Positions 1 to 7,013 of a stretch of DNA of 64,000 nt are shown in pieces; within the stretch, counting starts at the first letter, position 1; every line of letters starts with the position of its first letter. Location of the stretch: positions 1-64,000 of the forward strand of contig JBBQJW010000011.1 in NCBI GenBank assembly GCA_038326325.1, written 5' to 3'. A program made the position numbers and the translations under genes. The notes beneath the pieces were generated by a model, which was not told the origin of the DNA, did not search any database, and was given only the letters and a program-made list of their open reading frames with translations. The DNA is from UBA10324 sp038326325. GTDB taxonomy: Bacteria; Bacteroidota; Bacteroidia; Chitinophagales; UBA10324.

Positions 1-120
1 GGTGGACATTTAACTGAGAATGTAGGCATGCCATCAACAATTGCTACAGGCAATTACATGGTAAGAGTAGTAGTAGGTGACAAAACCACCTTTAACACTC
101 GTGTTAACATTAGTAAGTAA
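1..120 (+). CDS. C-terminal end of a secreted protein, probable T9SS type A sorting domain (5' end outside window)
   Basis: An open frame enters from the left edge and stops with TAA at 118-120. The last 39 residues include GNYMVRVVVGDKTTFNTR followed by VNISK at the C-terminus. This matches the last strand and basic end of the type A C-terminal domain that directs Bacteroidota proteins through the type IX secretion system, where the family pattern is G-x-Y-hydrophobic-V and a final K/R-rich strand. The rest of the protein, and so its activity, is not in the window. A strong terminator follows at 153-188, so this is the end of its transcription unit. Confidence 0.7.
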   Translation, partial: GGHLTENVGMPSTIATGNYMVRVVVGDKTTFNTRVNISK

Positions 121-152
121 GTAGTTTAGTACTGAAATTAAATTAGCAGAAC

Positions 153-188
153 TCCCCCTTCGAGCAATCGGAGGGGGATTTTTGTTTT
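153..188 (+). terminator. Rho-independent terminator
   Basis: Stem TCCCCCT (153-159) pairs with AGGGGGA (172-178). The stem continues inward to a GCAA tetraloop at 164-167, and the T-rich tract ATTTTTGTTTT follows. It ends the gene whose stop is at 118-120. Confidence 0.85.
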
Positions 189-277
189 AATGTCTCGTCC
201 TGAAAAAAACTGAGAGGGGAAATAGTATGATTCTTAAAAAATATAAGCGGAAGAAAAATTAATAGAATTATACTTTA

Positions 278-1288
278 TTATTCAGACAAGAACTTCATCG
301 AATCAATATCATCCGCATAATTGAATAATGAGGGCTCCTGAGCAGTTCCAAATGGAATAAAATCTTTTCCTACAATACATTGAATTTCGTTTTCACTCAT
401 TGAAAGTTTTTCTTTCAGATCTTTTTCAGATGAATAGAATTCATAATAAACAGTTGCAACAGGAGAAACAATTTGTTGTTTTTCCTGAAGAATAAAAAAC
501 TCATTGTGCAGATGCTCAGTTTTATTTAGTAATAAAATTGTGAGGTTGTAATCGAAATTGTTTTTGTACTTGTTGTGTTGAATGATTTCTGAATAGAAGC
601 TTAATCCTTCAAATATCCTTTTCAGTTCATAACCTTCAGGAATAAATAGCTTCGAAACATTCCGGCAACCTAATCCGAAATACCTGAAAATATCTTTTCC
701 TAATTCAAGTAAATTATTGCTTGATTCATTACCTGTTAAAACTGCAACTGAACTTCTGTTAGCACGAATGATGTGTGGTTTATTTTTGAAATAATATTCA
801 AAGTAGCGTGCGCTGTTGTTGCTTCCGGTTGCAATAATTGCATCGGCATCGTTTAACCGATCAGCAATAATTGTTTTACCAATGAATTCAGGAGATAGTG
901 TTTCTAATTGGTTTGCCAGAAAGGGTAGAAGCACTTCATCTTTTGAAGAGAGTTTCACAAGTGCAATATTTCCGCTCATCCACACACATAGTAAATCATG
1001 AAAGCCAACAAGTGGAATGTTCCCTGCCATAATTAACCCAATCTTCTTCGGTGTTTCGGTTTCGAATTCATAATTACTTAACCACGATTCAAGTTTTTCT
1101 TTCTGTAAATAATTCTTTGCAATTGATTGAAGCATCAATTCCTGATTCGCTATGGTGAACCATTGATTTTTATAAAATGCTTCAGTCATTTTTTGTTTCA
1201 ATTCATCAGGGAACTCAAGTATATAATCTGAAAGTTGACTTAATCCTTCAATCAGCAGCGCATTTTTATTTTCAATTATTTTGGTCAA
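278..1288 (-). CDS. Acyl-CoA reductase, LuxC family
   Basis: 336 aa. LuxC-family proteins are NADPH-dependent acyl-CoA/acyl-protein reductases with an aldehyde-dehydrogenase fold that form fatty aldehydes via an acyl-cysteine intermediate. The sequence shows the family's glycine-rich GLIMAGNIPLVGFHD segment (about 82-97), the nucleotide-binding stretch ATGSNNSARYFEYYF (about 153-167), and GLGCRNVSKLF (about 205-215), whose Cys is the likely nucleophile. There is no signal peptide, so it is cytoplasmic. It is transcribed divergently from a ferredoxin at 1354 across about 65 nt with back-to-back promoters. The same pair is familiar next to each other in Bacteroidota genomes, which suggests a shared redox role. 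No luxDABE genes are present, so bioluminescence is not implied. The in vivo substrate is unknown. Confidence 0.8.
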   Translation of the reverse strand: MTKIIENKNALLIEGLSQLSDYILEFPDELKQKMTEAFYKNQWFTIANQELMLQSIAKNYLQKEKLESWLSNYEFETETPKKIGLIMAGNIPLVGFHDLLCVWMSGNIALVKLSSKDEVLLPFLANQLETLSPEFIGKTIIADRLNDADAIIATGSNNSARYFEYYFKNKPHIIRANRSSVAVLTGNESSNNLLELGKDIFRYFGLGCRNVSKLFIPEGYELKRIFEGLSFYSEIIQHNKYKNNFDYNLTILLLNKTEHLHNEFFILQEKQQIVSPVATVYYEFYSSEKDLKEKLSMSENEIQCIVGKDFIPFGTAQEPSLFNYADDIDSMKFLSE

Positions 1289-1292
1289 TGTG

Positions 1293-1322
1293 TTTGATAA
1301 TTTTTTTAAGTTTCTATTTTTG
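1293..1322 (+). promoter_or_regulatory. Bacteroidota-type promoter for the ferredoxin gene
   Basis: TTTG at 1293-1296, an 18-nt spacer, then TATTTTTG at 1315-1322. This fits the -33 TTG / -7 TAnnTTTG consensus. The predicted RNA start lies about 25 nt before the ATG at 1354. Confidence 0.55.
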
Positions 1323-1329
1323 GCGTGCG

Positions 1330-1360
1330 CAAAACTAATTTAAAGAAAAAATCATGGCAA
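1330..1360 (-). promoter_or_regulatory. Bacteroidota-type promoter for the LuxC-like gene
   Basis: On the minus strand TAGTTTTG lies at 1337-1330, with TTG at 1360-1358 after a 20-nt spacer. The -33 element lies inside the first codons of the ferredoxin gene, so the two divergent promoters interlock and could interfere with each other. Confidence 0.5.
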
Positions 1361-1701
1361 TAATAATTACTGAAGAGTGTATCAACTGCGGAGCATGCGA
1401 ACCCGAATGTCCGAATAACGCAATTTACGAGGGCGGTGCTGAATGGGCATTTGCTGATGGAACCACTGTAAAAGGAATGGTGACATTGCTTGATGGAAGT
1501 CAGATTGATGCTGACCAACGCAACGCTCCAGTATCTTCTGATCTGTATTTTATTGTTCCAGAGAAATGCACTGAGTGTGTTGGGTTTCATGAAGAACCGC
1601 AGTGCGCTGCAGTTTGTCCTGTTGATTGCTGTGTTCCGGATCCTGCTCATGTAGAAACCAAGGAACAACTAACTGGTAAGAAAGATAAAATGCACATCTG
1701 A
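1354..1701 (+). CDS. 4Fe-4S dicluster ferredoxin
   Basis: 115 aa, cytoplasmic electron carrier. The N-terminal cluster ligands are in CINCGACEPECP (CxxCxxCxxxCP, about 10-21). The C-terminal set is CTECVGFHEEPQCAAVCP followed by VDCC: C-x2-C, an eight-residue spacer, then C-x3-CP. This is the pattern of bacterial 2[4Fe-4S] ferredoxins of the FdxA/allochromatium type, with an insert between the third-group cysteines. About 40 acidic or polar residues separate the two motifs. It is divergent from the LuxC-like reductase and may supply or accept its electrons, which is an inference from position. It has its own promoter (1293-1322) and terminator (1726-1759), so it is monocistronic. Confidence 0.88.
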   Translation: MAIIITEECINCGACEPECPNNAIYEGGAEWAFADGTTVKGMVTLLDGSQIDADQRNAPVSSDLYFIVPEKCTECVGFHEEPQCAAVCPVDCCVPDPAHVETKEQLTGKKDKMHI

Positions 1702-1725
1702 TTTTTTCAAGTGTATAAGTGACGA

Positions 1726-1759
1726 AGCCGTTCTGATTAGTATCAGAACGGCTTTTTCA
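1726..1759 (+). terminator. Rho-independent terminator of the ferredoxin gene
   Basis: AGCCGTTCTGAT (1726-1737) pairs perfectly with ATCAGAACGGCT (1742-1753) around a TAGT loop and is followed by a T run. It separates the ferredoxin from the MFS gene that starts at 1779. Confidence 0.9.
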
Positions 1760-1778
1760 TTTTTGTCTTCGACAACGA

Positions 1779-3038
1779 ATGAGTAAATCAATTTCAGAAA
1801 AGAAACATCAGCCCTTTGCCGCATTGAACTTTGTTGAGTTCAGGTATTTTTTACTGTATCGGTTTCTGTTTACAATCGGAATAAGAATGCAGGGGGTGAT
1901 TGTAGGCTGGCAGATATACGAGCACACTCACGATCCATTATCACTTGGTTTGATTGGTTTAGCCGAAGCAATTCCCTACATAGTTTCTTCCTTCTTTGCA
2001 GGACACACTGCTGATGTAGTAAACCGGAAAGTGCTGATGAACATATTTACGATTGTGTTTTTTCTATGTGCATTTACATTGACACTTTTTACTTTGAATG
2101 ACAGTTCATTTCTTTTGCAATACGGTGTTACACCTATCTACACCGTAATATTTATTTCGGGAATTGCGCGAGGTTTTTTAGCTCCTGCAGTATCAGCTTT
2201 GTTGTCGCAGATCATTCCGCGAGAACATTATGCGAACTCAACAGCCTGGAACAGTAATACCTGGCAAACAGCTGCAGTTGCCGGTCCTGCTATCGGTGGT
2301 TTGGTTTATGGTTTTGCAGGTGTAACGGTTGCTTACACATGCGTTTGTTTGTTGATCGTTTTTGCTTTTGCAATGACCTTCAAAATAAAAAGGCATCCGT
2401 TGCCTGCGCGACTCAAGAATGAACCAATTATGGAAAGTCTGGCGAATGGTGTTCGTTTCTTATTCAATACAAAATCATTGCTGGCAGCTATAACTCTTGA
2501 TTTATTTGCCGTGTTATTTGGTGGTGCGGTTTCTATTCTGCCAATGTTTGCTGATGATATTTTAAAAGTAGGGGCAGAAGGTTTAGGATTTTTAAATGCT
2601 GCTCCATTTCTTGGTTCAGTTATTATGGGAGTAGTGCTTGCATACATTCCTCCGCTTAAGGAAGCAGGCAAGTGGTTATTGTTTTGTGTAGCAGGATTTG
2701 GTGTGGCTACTATTCTGTTTGCGTTATCATCAAATTTCTATCTCTCTTTTTCTTTATTGCTTATTGCCGGAATGTTTGATTGTGTGAGTGTAATTATTCG
2801 GGGGACATTGCAGCAGATGCTTACACCTGATAATATGCGCGGAAGAATTTCAGCACTTAATAATATTTTCATTGGTTCAAGTAATGAACTTGGTGCATTT
2901 GAATCAGGTGCTGCTGCGAAGGTAATGGGATTAATTCCTTCGGTGATATTCGGAGGAAGTGTTTCGTTATTAGTTGTTCTCTCTTCTTCTTTCGTGTTCC
3001 CTGATTTGAGAAAACTGAATCTTAGGGATATGAAGTAG
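1779..3038 (+). CDS. MFS transporter, EntS/MFS_3-like exporter
   Basis: 419 aa with about 12 hydrophobic segments in two halves, typical of the major facilitator superfamily. Features of the MFS_3 (EntS-like) branch are visible: the start FVEFRYFLLYRFLFTIGIRMQ, which places FR..L..R.. before TM1, then WQIYEHTHDPLSLGLIGLAEA, and the loop 2-3 motif GHTADVVNRK (about 75-84, variant of GxLaDrxGRr). RGTLQQMLTPDNMRGRIS in the second half is also characteristic. Members export siderophores or drugs, but substrate cannot be read from sequence. No siderophore genes are nearby. The downstream gene is convergent, with 25 nt between the stop codons. Confidence 0.8.
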   Translation: MSKSISEKKHQPFAALNFVEFRYFLLYRFLFTIGIRMQGVIVGWQIYEHTHDPLSLGLIGLAEAIPYIVSSFFAGHTADVVNRKVLMNIFTIVFFLCAFTLTLFTLNDSSFLLQYGVTPIYTVIFISGIARGFLAPAVSALLSQIIPREHYANSTAWNSNTWQTAAVAGPAIGGLVYGFAGVTVAYTCVCLLIVFAFAMTFKIKRHPLPARLKNEPIMESLANGVRFLFNTKSLLAAITLDLFAVLFGGAVSILPMFADDILKVGAEGLGFLNAAPFLGSVIMGVVLAYIPPLKEAGKWLLFCVAGFGVATILFALSSNFYLSFSLLLIAGMFDCVSVIIRGTLQQMLTPDNMRGRISALNNIFIGSSNELGAFESGAAAKVMGLIPSVIFGGSVSLLVVLSSSFVFPDLRKLNLRDMK

Positions 3039-3040
3039 AA

Positions 3041-3053
3041 GAGTGTTACACTC
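3041..3053. repeat. Palindromic copy of the TGTTACA word between two convergent genes
   Basis: GAGTGTTACACTC is a perfect odd-length palindrome centred on the middle T. It starts two bases after the MFS stop codon and lies between that stop (3038) and the convergent stop at 3064. It may also form a weak hairpin, but no T run follows in either direction, so it is not a convincing terminator. Confidence 0.5.
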
Positions 3054-3063
3054 AACTAGTTCT

Positions 3064-3648
3064 TTACTTTATCCCAAGCCATCGTCCTACATAAGTGGAA
3101 TTGCTTCCATCTCTGAATACTCCGGCGTTGGCTGCTTTAATATCTTCAATAGAATAGAAAGATGAAGGGTCCTGTTGAATAATGAGCTGTATCACCTCCT
3201 TTACAAACTTTCTTTTCACAACCATGTATATCATTTTCACAGGTCCTTTTGCGCCATGAGCGTCCACGACTGTTACACCGTGCTTTGCTTCTATTAATGT
3301 TGTGATTAATTGTTCGGAGTTTTTGTTTGTTATCACTCTGACTATCTGTAATCCCAAAGCAATCTTGCTTTCCACTACTAAACCAACATAGGTTCCGGTG
3401 GCGAAACCGCCTGCCCATGCAATGTAGCAGGCAATGTTATCGAGGTTCTTCATTACCTGACTTACAACCACAATCCAGATTAATACTTCGAAGAAGCCGA
3501 GTATTGGAGCTACCTTCCGATAACCCTTACCCACCATCAGATTTCGCATTGTTCCAAGTGTTACATCGCATACTCTCGAGAAAAATATCATTAACGGCAG
3601 TATCACCCAACTGTGATAATCAAAACCCACGCTTGCTTGCAATAACAT
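3064..3648 (-). CDS. UPF0316 / DUF2179-type membrane protein
   Basis: 194 aa. About four hydrophobic segments occupy residues 10-110. DVTLGTMRNLMVGKGYRK (about 28-45) is typical of the UPF0316 membrane domain (DUF5698). A soluble C-terminal domain follows with VITNKNSEQLITTL, GVTVVDAHGAKGPVKMIY and VVKRKFVKEVIQLI, matching the DUF2179 domain found in YitT/YebE-like proteins, which is thought to bind a nucleotide-like ligand. Function is not known. It is an inner-membrane protein with the C-terminal domain probably cytoplasmic. Its stop codon faces that of the MFS gene. Confidence 0.75.
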   Translation of the reverse strand: MLLQASVGFDYHSWVILPLMIFFSRVCDVTLGTMRNLMVGKGYRKVAPILGFFEVLIWIVVVSQVMKNLDNIACYIAWAGGFATGTYVGLVVESKIALGLQIVRVITNKNSEQLITTLIEAKHGVTVVDAHGAKGPVKMIYMVVKRKFVKEVIQLIIQQDPSSFYSIEDIKAANAGVFRDGSNSTYVGRWLGIK

Positions 3649-3654
3649 CTTTTT

Positions 3655-3700
3655 AATTAAAAATGAAAAGTGAAAAACTAAAAATCAAAAGTAATCGCTT
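3655..3700. repeat. A/T-rich low-complexity tract (GTGAAAAACTAAAAAT type)
   Basis: Intergenic AAAATGAAAAGTGAAAAACTAAAAATCAAAAGT. Its complement resembles the CACTTTTAGTTTTTCAC tracts at 29887-29918 and the repeated CTTTTCA units at 41267-41291. Such text is common between Bacteroidota genes. No function is evident. Confidence 0.4.
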
Positions 3701-3783
3701 GATATTTTATCAGCAGAGATTGCAAATCACAACTCAAACTGAATGTTGTTTATAGTATATCTTTTCAGAACTAATGAAATTGA

Positions 3784-3820
3784 TACAAAAAAAAACCGCC
3801 CCGATTAATCGGGGCGGTTC
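3784..3820 (-). terminator. Rho-independent terminator of the cold-shock gene
   Basis: A 26-nt perfect palindrome at 3794-3819 has arms AACCGCCCCGATT / AATCGGGGCGGTT. It is flanked on the minus-strand downstream side by nine or more T residues (A run at 3786-3795 on +). Confidence 0.9.
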
Positions 3821-3870
3821 AAGAATTGGTATTGTTCTTTATCTTCTTTTCAGAAGTTGAACGGAATTAA

Positions 3871-4065
3871 TTAGTGTGCGAGTTCAACTCTTACAGCATT
3901 TAAACCTTTTTTACCTCTTTCAACATCGAAAACAACCTCATCGCCTTCGCGAATGTCAGCTTTCAATCCTGATACATGAACGAAGATGTCTTCGCCAGTT
4001 TCTTGATCACAAATAAATCCAAATCCTTTGGAGTTATTGAAGAATTTTACTTTTCCTTTTTTCAT
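3871..4065 (-). CDS. Cold-shock domain protein, CspA family
   Basis: 64 aa, a single cold-shock OB fold. MKKGKVKFFNNSKGFGFI contains the RNP1 motif (KGFGFI, about 13-18), and the RNP2 motif is DIFVHVSGL (about 27-35). Family proteins bind single-stranded RNA/DNA and melt secondary structure in mRNA, helping translation at low temperature and in stationary phase. Length is normal for the family. It is monocistronic, with its own promoter (4097-4126) and a strong terminator. The promoter predicts a short 5' leader of about 25 nt, so the long cold-responsive leader of enterobacterial cspA is not present here. Confidence 0.93.
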   Translation of the reverse strand: MKKGKVKFFNNSKGFGFICDQETGEDIFVHVSGLKADIREGDEVVFDVERGKKGLNAVRVELAH

Positions 4066-4096
4066 TTAATTTACTTTAAAAAATTTGTTAATGGTG

Positions 4097-4126
4097 CAAA
4101 TGTAAACTTAAAATTGTTTTCAGCAA
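4097..4126 (-). promoter_or_regulatory. Bacteroidota-type promoter for the cold-shock gene
   Basis: On the minus strand TACATTTG occupies 4104-4097, with TTG at 4126-4124 after a 19-nt spacer. Both elements match consensus. Confidence 0.55.
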
Positions 4127-4160
4127 GTTTTAATTCACTAATGAGTTTTTAGATGTCTTT

Positions 4161-4196
4161 AAAAAACAAAGCCGCCTCTTTACAGAAGCGGCTTTG
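4161..4196 (-). terminator. Rho-independent terminator of the M13 peptidase gene
   Basis: AAAGCCGC (4168-4175) pairs with GCGGCTTT (4188-4195). On the minus strand it is followed by TGTTTTTT. It lies about 30 nt after the peptidase stop codon. Confidence 0.85.
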
Positions 4197-4225
4197 AACC
4201 TAATTGTTTTAAGCTTTGAACTTAC

Positions 4226-6271
4226 TTACCAGATTGTAACTCTCGAACTATCTGCGCGATACATGGCATCGCCTGCTTTAATATTAAAAGCGGTAAAGAA
4301 GTCGGGCATGTTTGAGATTGGGGCAATACCACGAACTGCACCAGGTGAGTGGTAGTCCGTTCTTAATCTTGATACCAATGCATCGGGTCTGATGTTCTGA
4401 CGCCATACTCTTGTCCATGAAATGAAGAATCGTTGCTCAGGGGTATAACCTTCTATCTTAGCAGTGTCTTGTCCTTCTTTGGTTTTCTTGAATGCTGCAT
4501 AGGCAATCATTGCTCCTCCCATGTCGGCAATGTTTTCGCCCATTGTTAAATCTGGATTTACATGCATTGAATCAAGTAATACATAAAGCAGGAATTGACT
4601 ACCAAGTTTCTTCGCTTTTGCATCGAAGTTGTCTTTATCTCCCTTGCTCCACCACATTTTCAGGTTTCCATTTTCGTCGTACTGGCTTCCTTGATCATCA
4701 AATCCGTGAGTGATTTCGTGGCAGATAACAGCACCAATTCCACCGTAGTTAATAGCATCATCAGCATTCGGATCAAAGAAAGGTGGTTGCAAAATTCCGG
4801 CAGGGAAAACGATTTCGTTGTTGGCAGGATTGTAATATGCATTAACAGTCGGAGGCGTCATACCCCACTCAGTGCGGTCAACAGGTTTTCCGATTTTGTT
4901 AATCATGTAGTTCCATCCATATTCGTTGGCGCGCAAAATATTTCCAACATAAGAAGTGCGGTCAATAGTCAATGAAGAATAGTCGCGCCACTTATCAGGA
5001 TAACCAATTTTGCGGGTGATTTTATTCAACTTGCTGATTGCTTTTGCTTTTGTGCTGTCGCTCATCCAGTCATTTGATTGAATGCGCTCATGAAAAGTAG
5101 CAATCATATTGCTTATCATTTCATTCATGCGAGTTTTTGCTTCAGGCGAGAAAGCTTTCTTTACATATTCTTCGCCTAATGCTTCGCCAATGTTTCCGTC
5201 AATTGTATTTAAGACACGCTTCCATCTTGGTTGCATTTGTTTTGTTCCGTTCAAAGCCATTCCGTAAAAACGGAAACTCTTCATTGCTAAAGAATCACTT
5301 AGGTAACGCGCATTTGAAATAATCACATTCCATTTCAGGTAATCTTTCCAAACATCCATCGGAGTCTTTTTCATCTGCACTTCCAATGATTTAAAGAAAT
5401 CGGGCTGACCAACAATCAATGTGTCAACTGTAATTCCCATTTCAGCTAAGTGGGCTTTCCAATCAACTGATGGATTGAACTTCTGCAAATCAGCAACAGT
5501 CATTTTGTGGTAGCTTGCATAAGGGTCGCGCAACTCCACCTGCGACATGCTTGCACTTGCCAATGAAGTTTCGAAAGCCATAATTTTATCAGCTTGTTTT
5601 GCTGCAGTGGCTGCATCCATTCCTGTTTCAGTTAATATAGAAGCGATTAAAGCTACATACTTTGTGCGGAGTTCAACACTCTTAGGGTCTTTGCGGAAGT
5701 AGTAATCTTTTTCAGGCATTCCGGTTCCGCCCTGACTTACATTCACAACAATCTGACTACTGTTCATATCGTCCTGACCGGCATAGATGCTATACAAAGG
5801 CCCTGAACCATTTTTCATTTCATGAGCAATAACACTCATCATTCCTTTAATATCTTTTATACCATCAACCATTGCGAGTTCTTCTTTCAATGGATCGATG
5901 CCCTGCTTGTTCAGATTAACTGAATCCATGCCTGTGAAATAAAAGTCGCCCACCTTCTGGCGGTTGCTACCTTTTTCAGCTTTAGTATCAACTGCGGCTT
6001 CATCCAGAATTGCATGAAGTGTGCTGTAACGAAGTTTGTTTACTTCGTCGAACGAGCCCCAACGCGATTCGTCGCCCGGGATAGGATTGTTTTTCATCCA
6101 CCCACCATTTACATATTTGTAAAAGTCGGCACCCGGATGAACAGTTGTGTCGAAGTCCGCCGCGTTTAAAACGGGCGTTGAATTTTCGGCTTTATTACCA
6201 CCACTGTTACAGGAAGCAATAAGCAAGGCGATAGCCAGCACTGGGAGAGTGGCTTTCAGAAATTTTTGCAT
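4226..6271 (-). CDS. M13 family zinc metallopeptidase (neprilysin/PepO-like), lipoprotein
   Basis: 681 aa from the chosen start. The N-terminus MQKFLKATLPVLAIALLIASC is a type II signal peptide with lipobox LIASC, so the protein is an envelope lipoprotein. The catalytic zinc motif HEITHGFDD begins at residue 517 (bases 4707-4721), and the third zinc ligand sits in the downstream GENIADMGG motif. NAYYNPANNEIVFPAGILQPPFF is the conserved M13 substrate-binding segment. M13 enzymes cleave small peptides, usually on the amino side of hydrophobic residues. An in-frame ATG at 6328 was rejected as start: the promoter at 6305-6334 lies downstream of it, and only the 6271 start places the signal peptide at the N-terminus. 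It is monocistronic with its own terminator. Confidence 0.92.
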   Translation of the reverse strand: MQKFLKATLPVLAIALLIASCNSGGNKAENSTPVLNAADFDTTVHPGADFYKYVNGGWMKNNPIPGDESRWGSFDEVNKLRYSTLHAILDEAAVDTKAEKGSNRQKVGDFYFTGMDSVNLNKQGIDPLKEELAMVDGIKDIKGMMSVIAHEMKNGSGPLYSIYAGQDDMNSSQIVVNVSQGGTGMPEKDYYFRKDPKSVELRTKYVALIASILTETGMDAATAAKQADKIMAFETSLASASMSQVELRDPYASYHKMTVADLQKFNPSVDWKAHLAEMGITVDTLIVGQPDFFKSLEVQMKKTPMDVWKDYLKWNVIISNARYLSDSLAMKSFRFYGMALNGTKQMQPRWKRVLNTIDGNIGEALGEEYVKKAFSPEAKTRMNEMISNMIATFHERIQSNDWMSDSTKAKAISKLNKITRKIGYPDKWRDYSSLTIDRTSYVGNILRANEYGWNYMINKIGKPVDRTEWGMTPPTVNAYYNPANNEIVFPAGILQPPFFDPNADDAINYGGIGAVICHEITHGFDDQGSQYDENGNLKMWWSKGDKDNFDAKAKKLGSQFLLYVLLDSMHVNPDLTMGENIADMGGAMIAYAAFKKTKEGQDTAKIEGYTPEQRFFISWTRVWRQNIRPDALVSRLRTDYHSPGAVRGIAPISNMPDFFTAFNIKAGDAMYRADSSRVTIW

Positions 6272-6304
6272 TGTGTGTTTGATTGTGATTTTTTTTAAGG
6301 TTGG

Positions 6305-6334
6305 CAAATGTAATAGAATATTGTCCATTACAAA
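6305..6334 (-). promoter_or_regulatory. Bacteroidota-type promoter for the M13 peptidase gene
   Basis: On the minus strand TACATTTG lies at 6312-6305, with TTTG at 6334-6331 after an 18-nt spacer. The predicted RNA start is near 6299. This decides in favour of the ATG at 6271. Confidence 0.6.
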
Positions 6335-6348
6335 TTGAAGCTTAGCTA

Positions 6349-6858
6349 CTATGGTTTTACAAACAATGCCTTCAGTTCAGTAGCATCATCTACCTTCATT
6401 CTGCCGGAAAGAATCAAGCGCAACTGACGGCGGCGCAATGCACCATCGAATAACAGTTTTTCCTGGTCGGTTTGTGGTGTAACAGGTTCCACTTCTTTTG
6501 GTTTGCCGTTGCGGTCTATTGCCACGAAAGTGTAAAAGGCATCGTGGGTTTTAATTTTTGTAAGGTCGGGCATGCTCTCGGCAAATACTTCGATATAAAC
6601 TTCCAAACTGCTTTTGAAAGTTCGTACAACTTTTGAATGAATAGTTACAAGATCCGACAGCCGAATCGGGTTTTGAAACGATACATTATCAACCGAAGCT
6701 GTTACAACAGTGGCATGTGTATGTTTTGTAGCTGCGATAGCCGAACAGATATCCATCCAGTAAAGCAGGCGGCCTCCATGCAAATTGCCAAGTATATTGG
6801 TGTCGTTGGGGTGGACGAGTTCGGTCATTACTGTAAGTGAGTCGGCAGGAGTTTTCAT
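6349..6858 (-). CDS. Acyl-CoA thioesterase, hotdog fold (YciA/BFIT type)
   Basis: 169 aa. Cytoplasmic enzyme that hydrolyses acyl-CoA to free acid and CoA. The hotdog signature is visible as PNDTNILGNLHGGRLLYWMD (about 17-36), with the HGG turn and the catalytic Asp/Asn region, followed by VTASVDNVSFQNPIRLSDLV and FTFVAIDRNGKPKEVEPVTP, a typical YciA-type ending. Length fits a single-domain, probably hexameric enzyme. A -7-like element TACATTCG lies upstream on the minus strand at 6886-6879. Chain-length preference cannot be read from sequence. Confidence 0.87.
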   Translation of the reverse strand: MKTPADSLTVMTELVHPNDTNILGNLHGGRLLYWMDICSAIAATKHTHATVVTASVDNVSFQNPIRLSDLVTIHSKVVRTFKSSLEVYIEVFAESMPDLTKIKTHDAFYTFVAIDRNGKPKEVEPVTPQTDQEKLLFDGALRRRQLRLILSGRMKVDDATELKALFVKP

Positions 6859-6908
6859 TTAAATATTTATTTCGCGTGCGAATGTAGTGAATGCCTGTTG
6901 ACAGTATT

Positions 6909-6988
6909 CAGTTTACAGTTTTCATTTTTGGCATTCATTGACTACTGATTCCTGCATTGACAAACAGCCAATTGCAAATTGTAAACTG
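6909..6988. repeat. Intergenic inverted repeat CAGTTTACA / TGTAAACTG
   Basis: CAGTTTACA (6909-6917) and TGTAAACTG (6980-6988) are inverted copies in the divergent region between the thioesterase and the epimerase. The surrounding text (CAGTATTCAGTTTACAGTT, CAACTGAC) resembles degenerate intergenic repeats often seen in Bacteroidota. No clear promoter is visible here. Confidence 0.4.
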
Positions 6989-7013
6989 CCAACTGACTTT
7001 TTATTTTTACCGA

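Noticed and set aside
278..1288. Bioluminescence (lux) cluster
   Set aside because: Only a LuxC-like reductase is present; luxA, B, D and E are absent.
1306..1668. Minus-strand open frame across the ferredoxin gene
   Set aside because: It mirrors a gene with intact Cys motifs; its translation is Cys/Ser-rich noise with no start context.
6272..6328. Longer N-terminus for the M13 peptidase
   Set aside because: A consensus promoter lies at 6305-6334, and only the 6271 start places the lipoprotein signal at the N-terminus.
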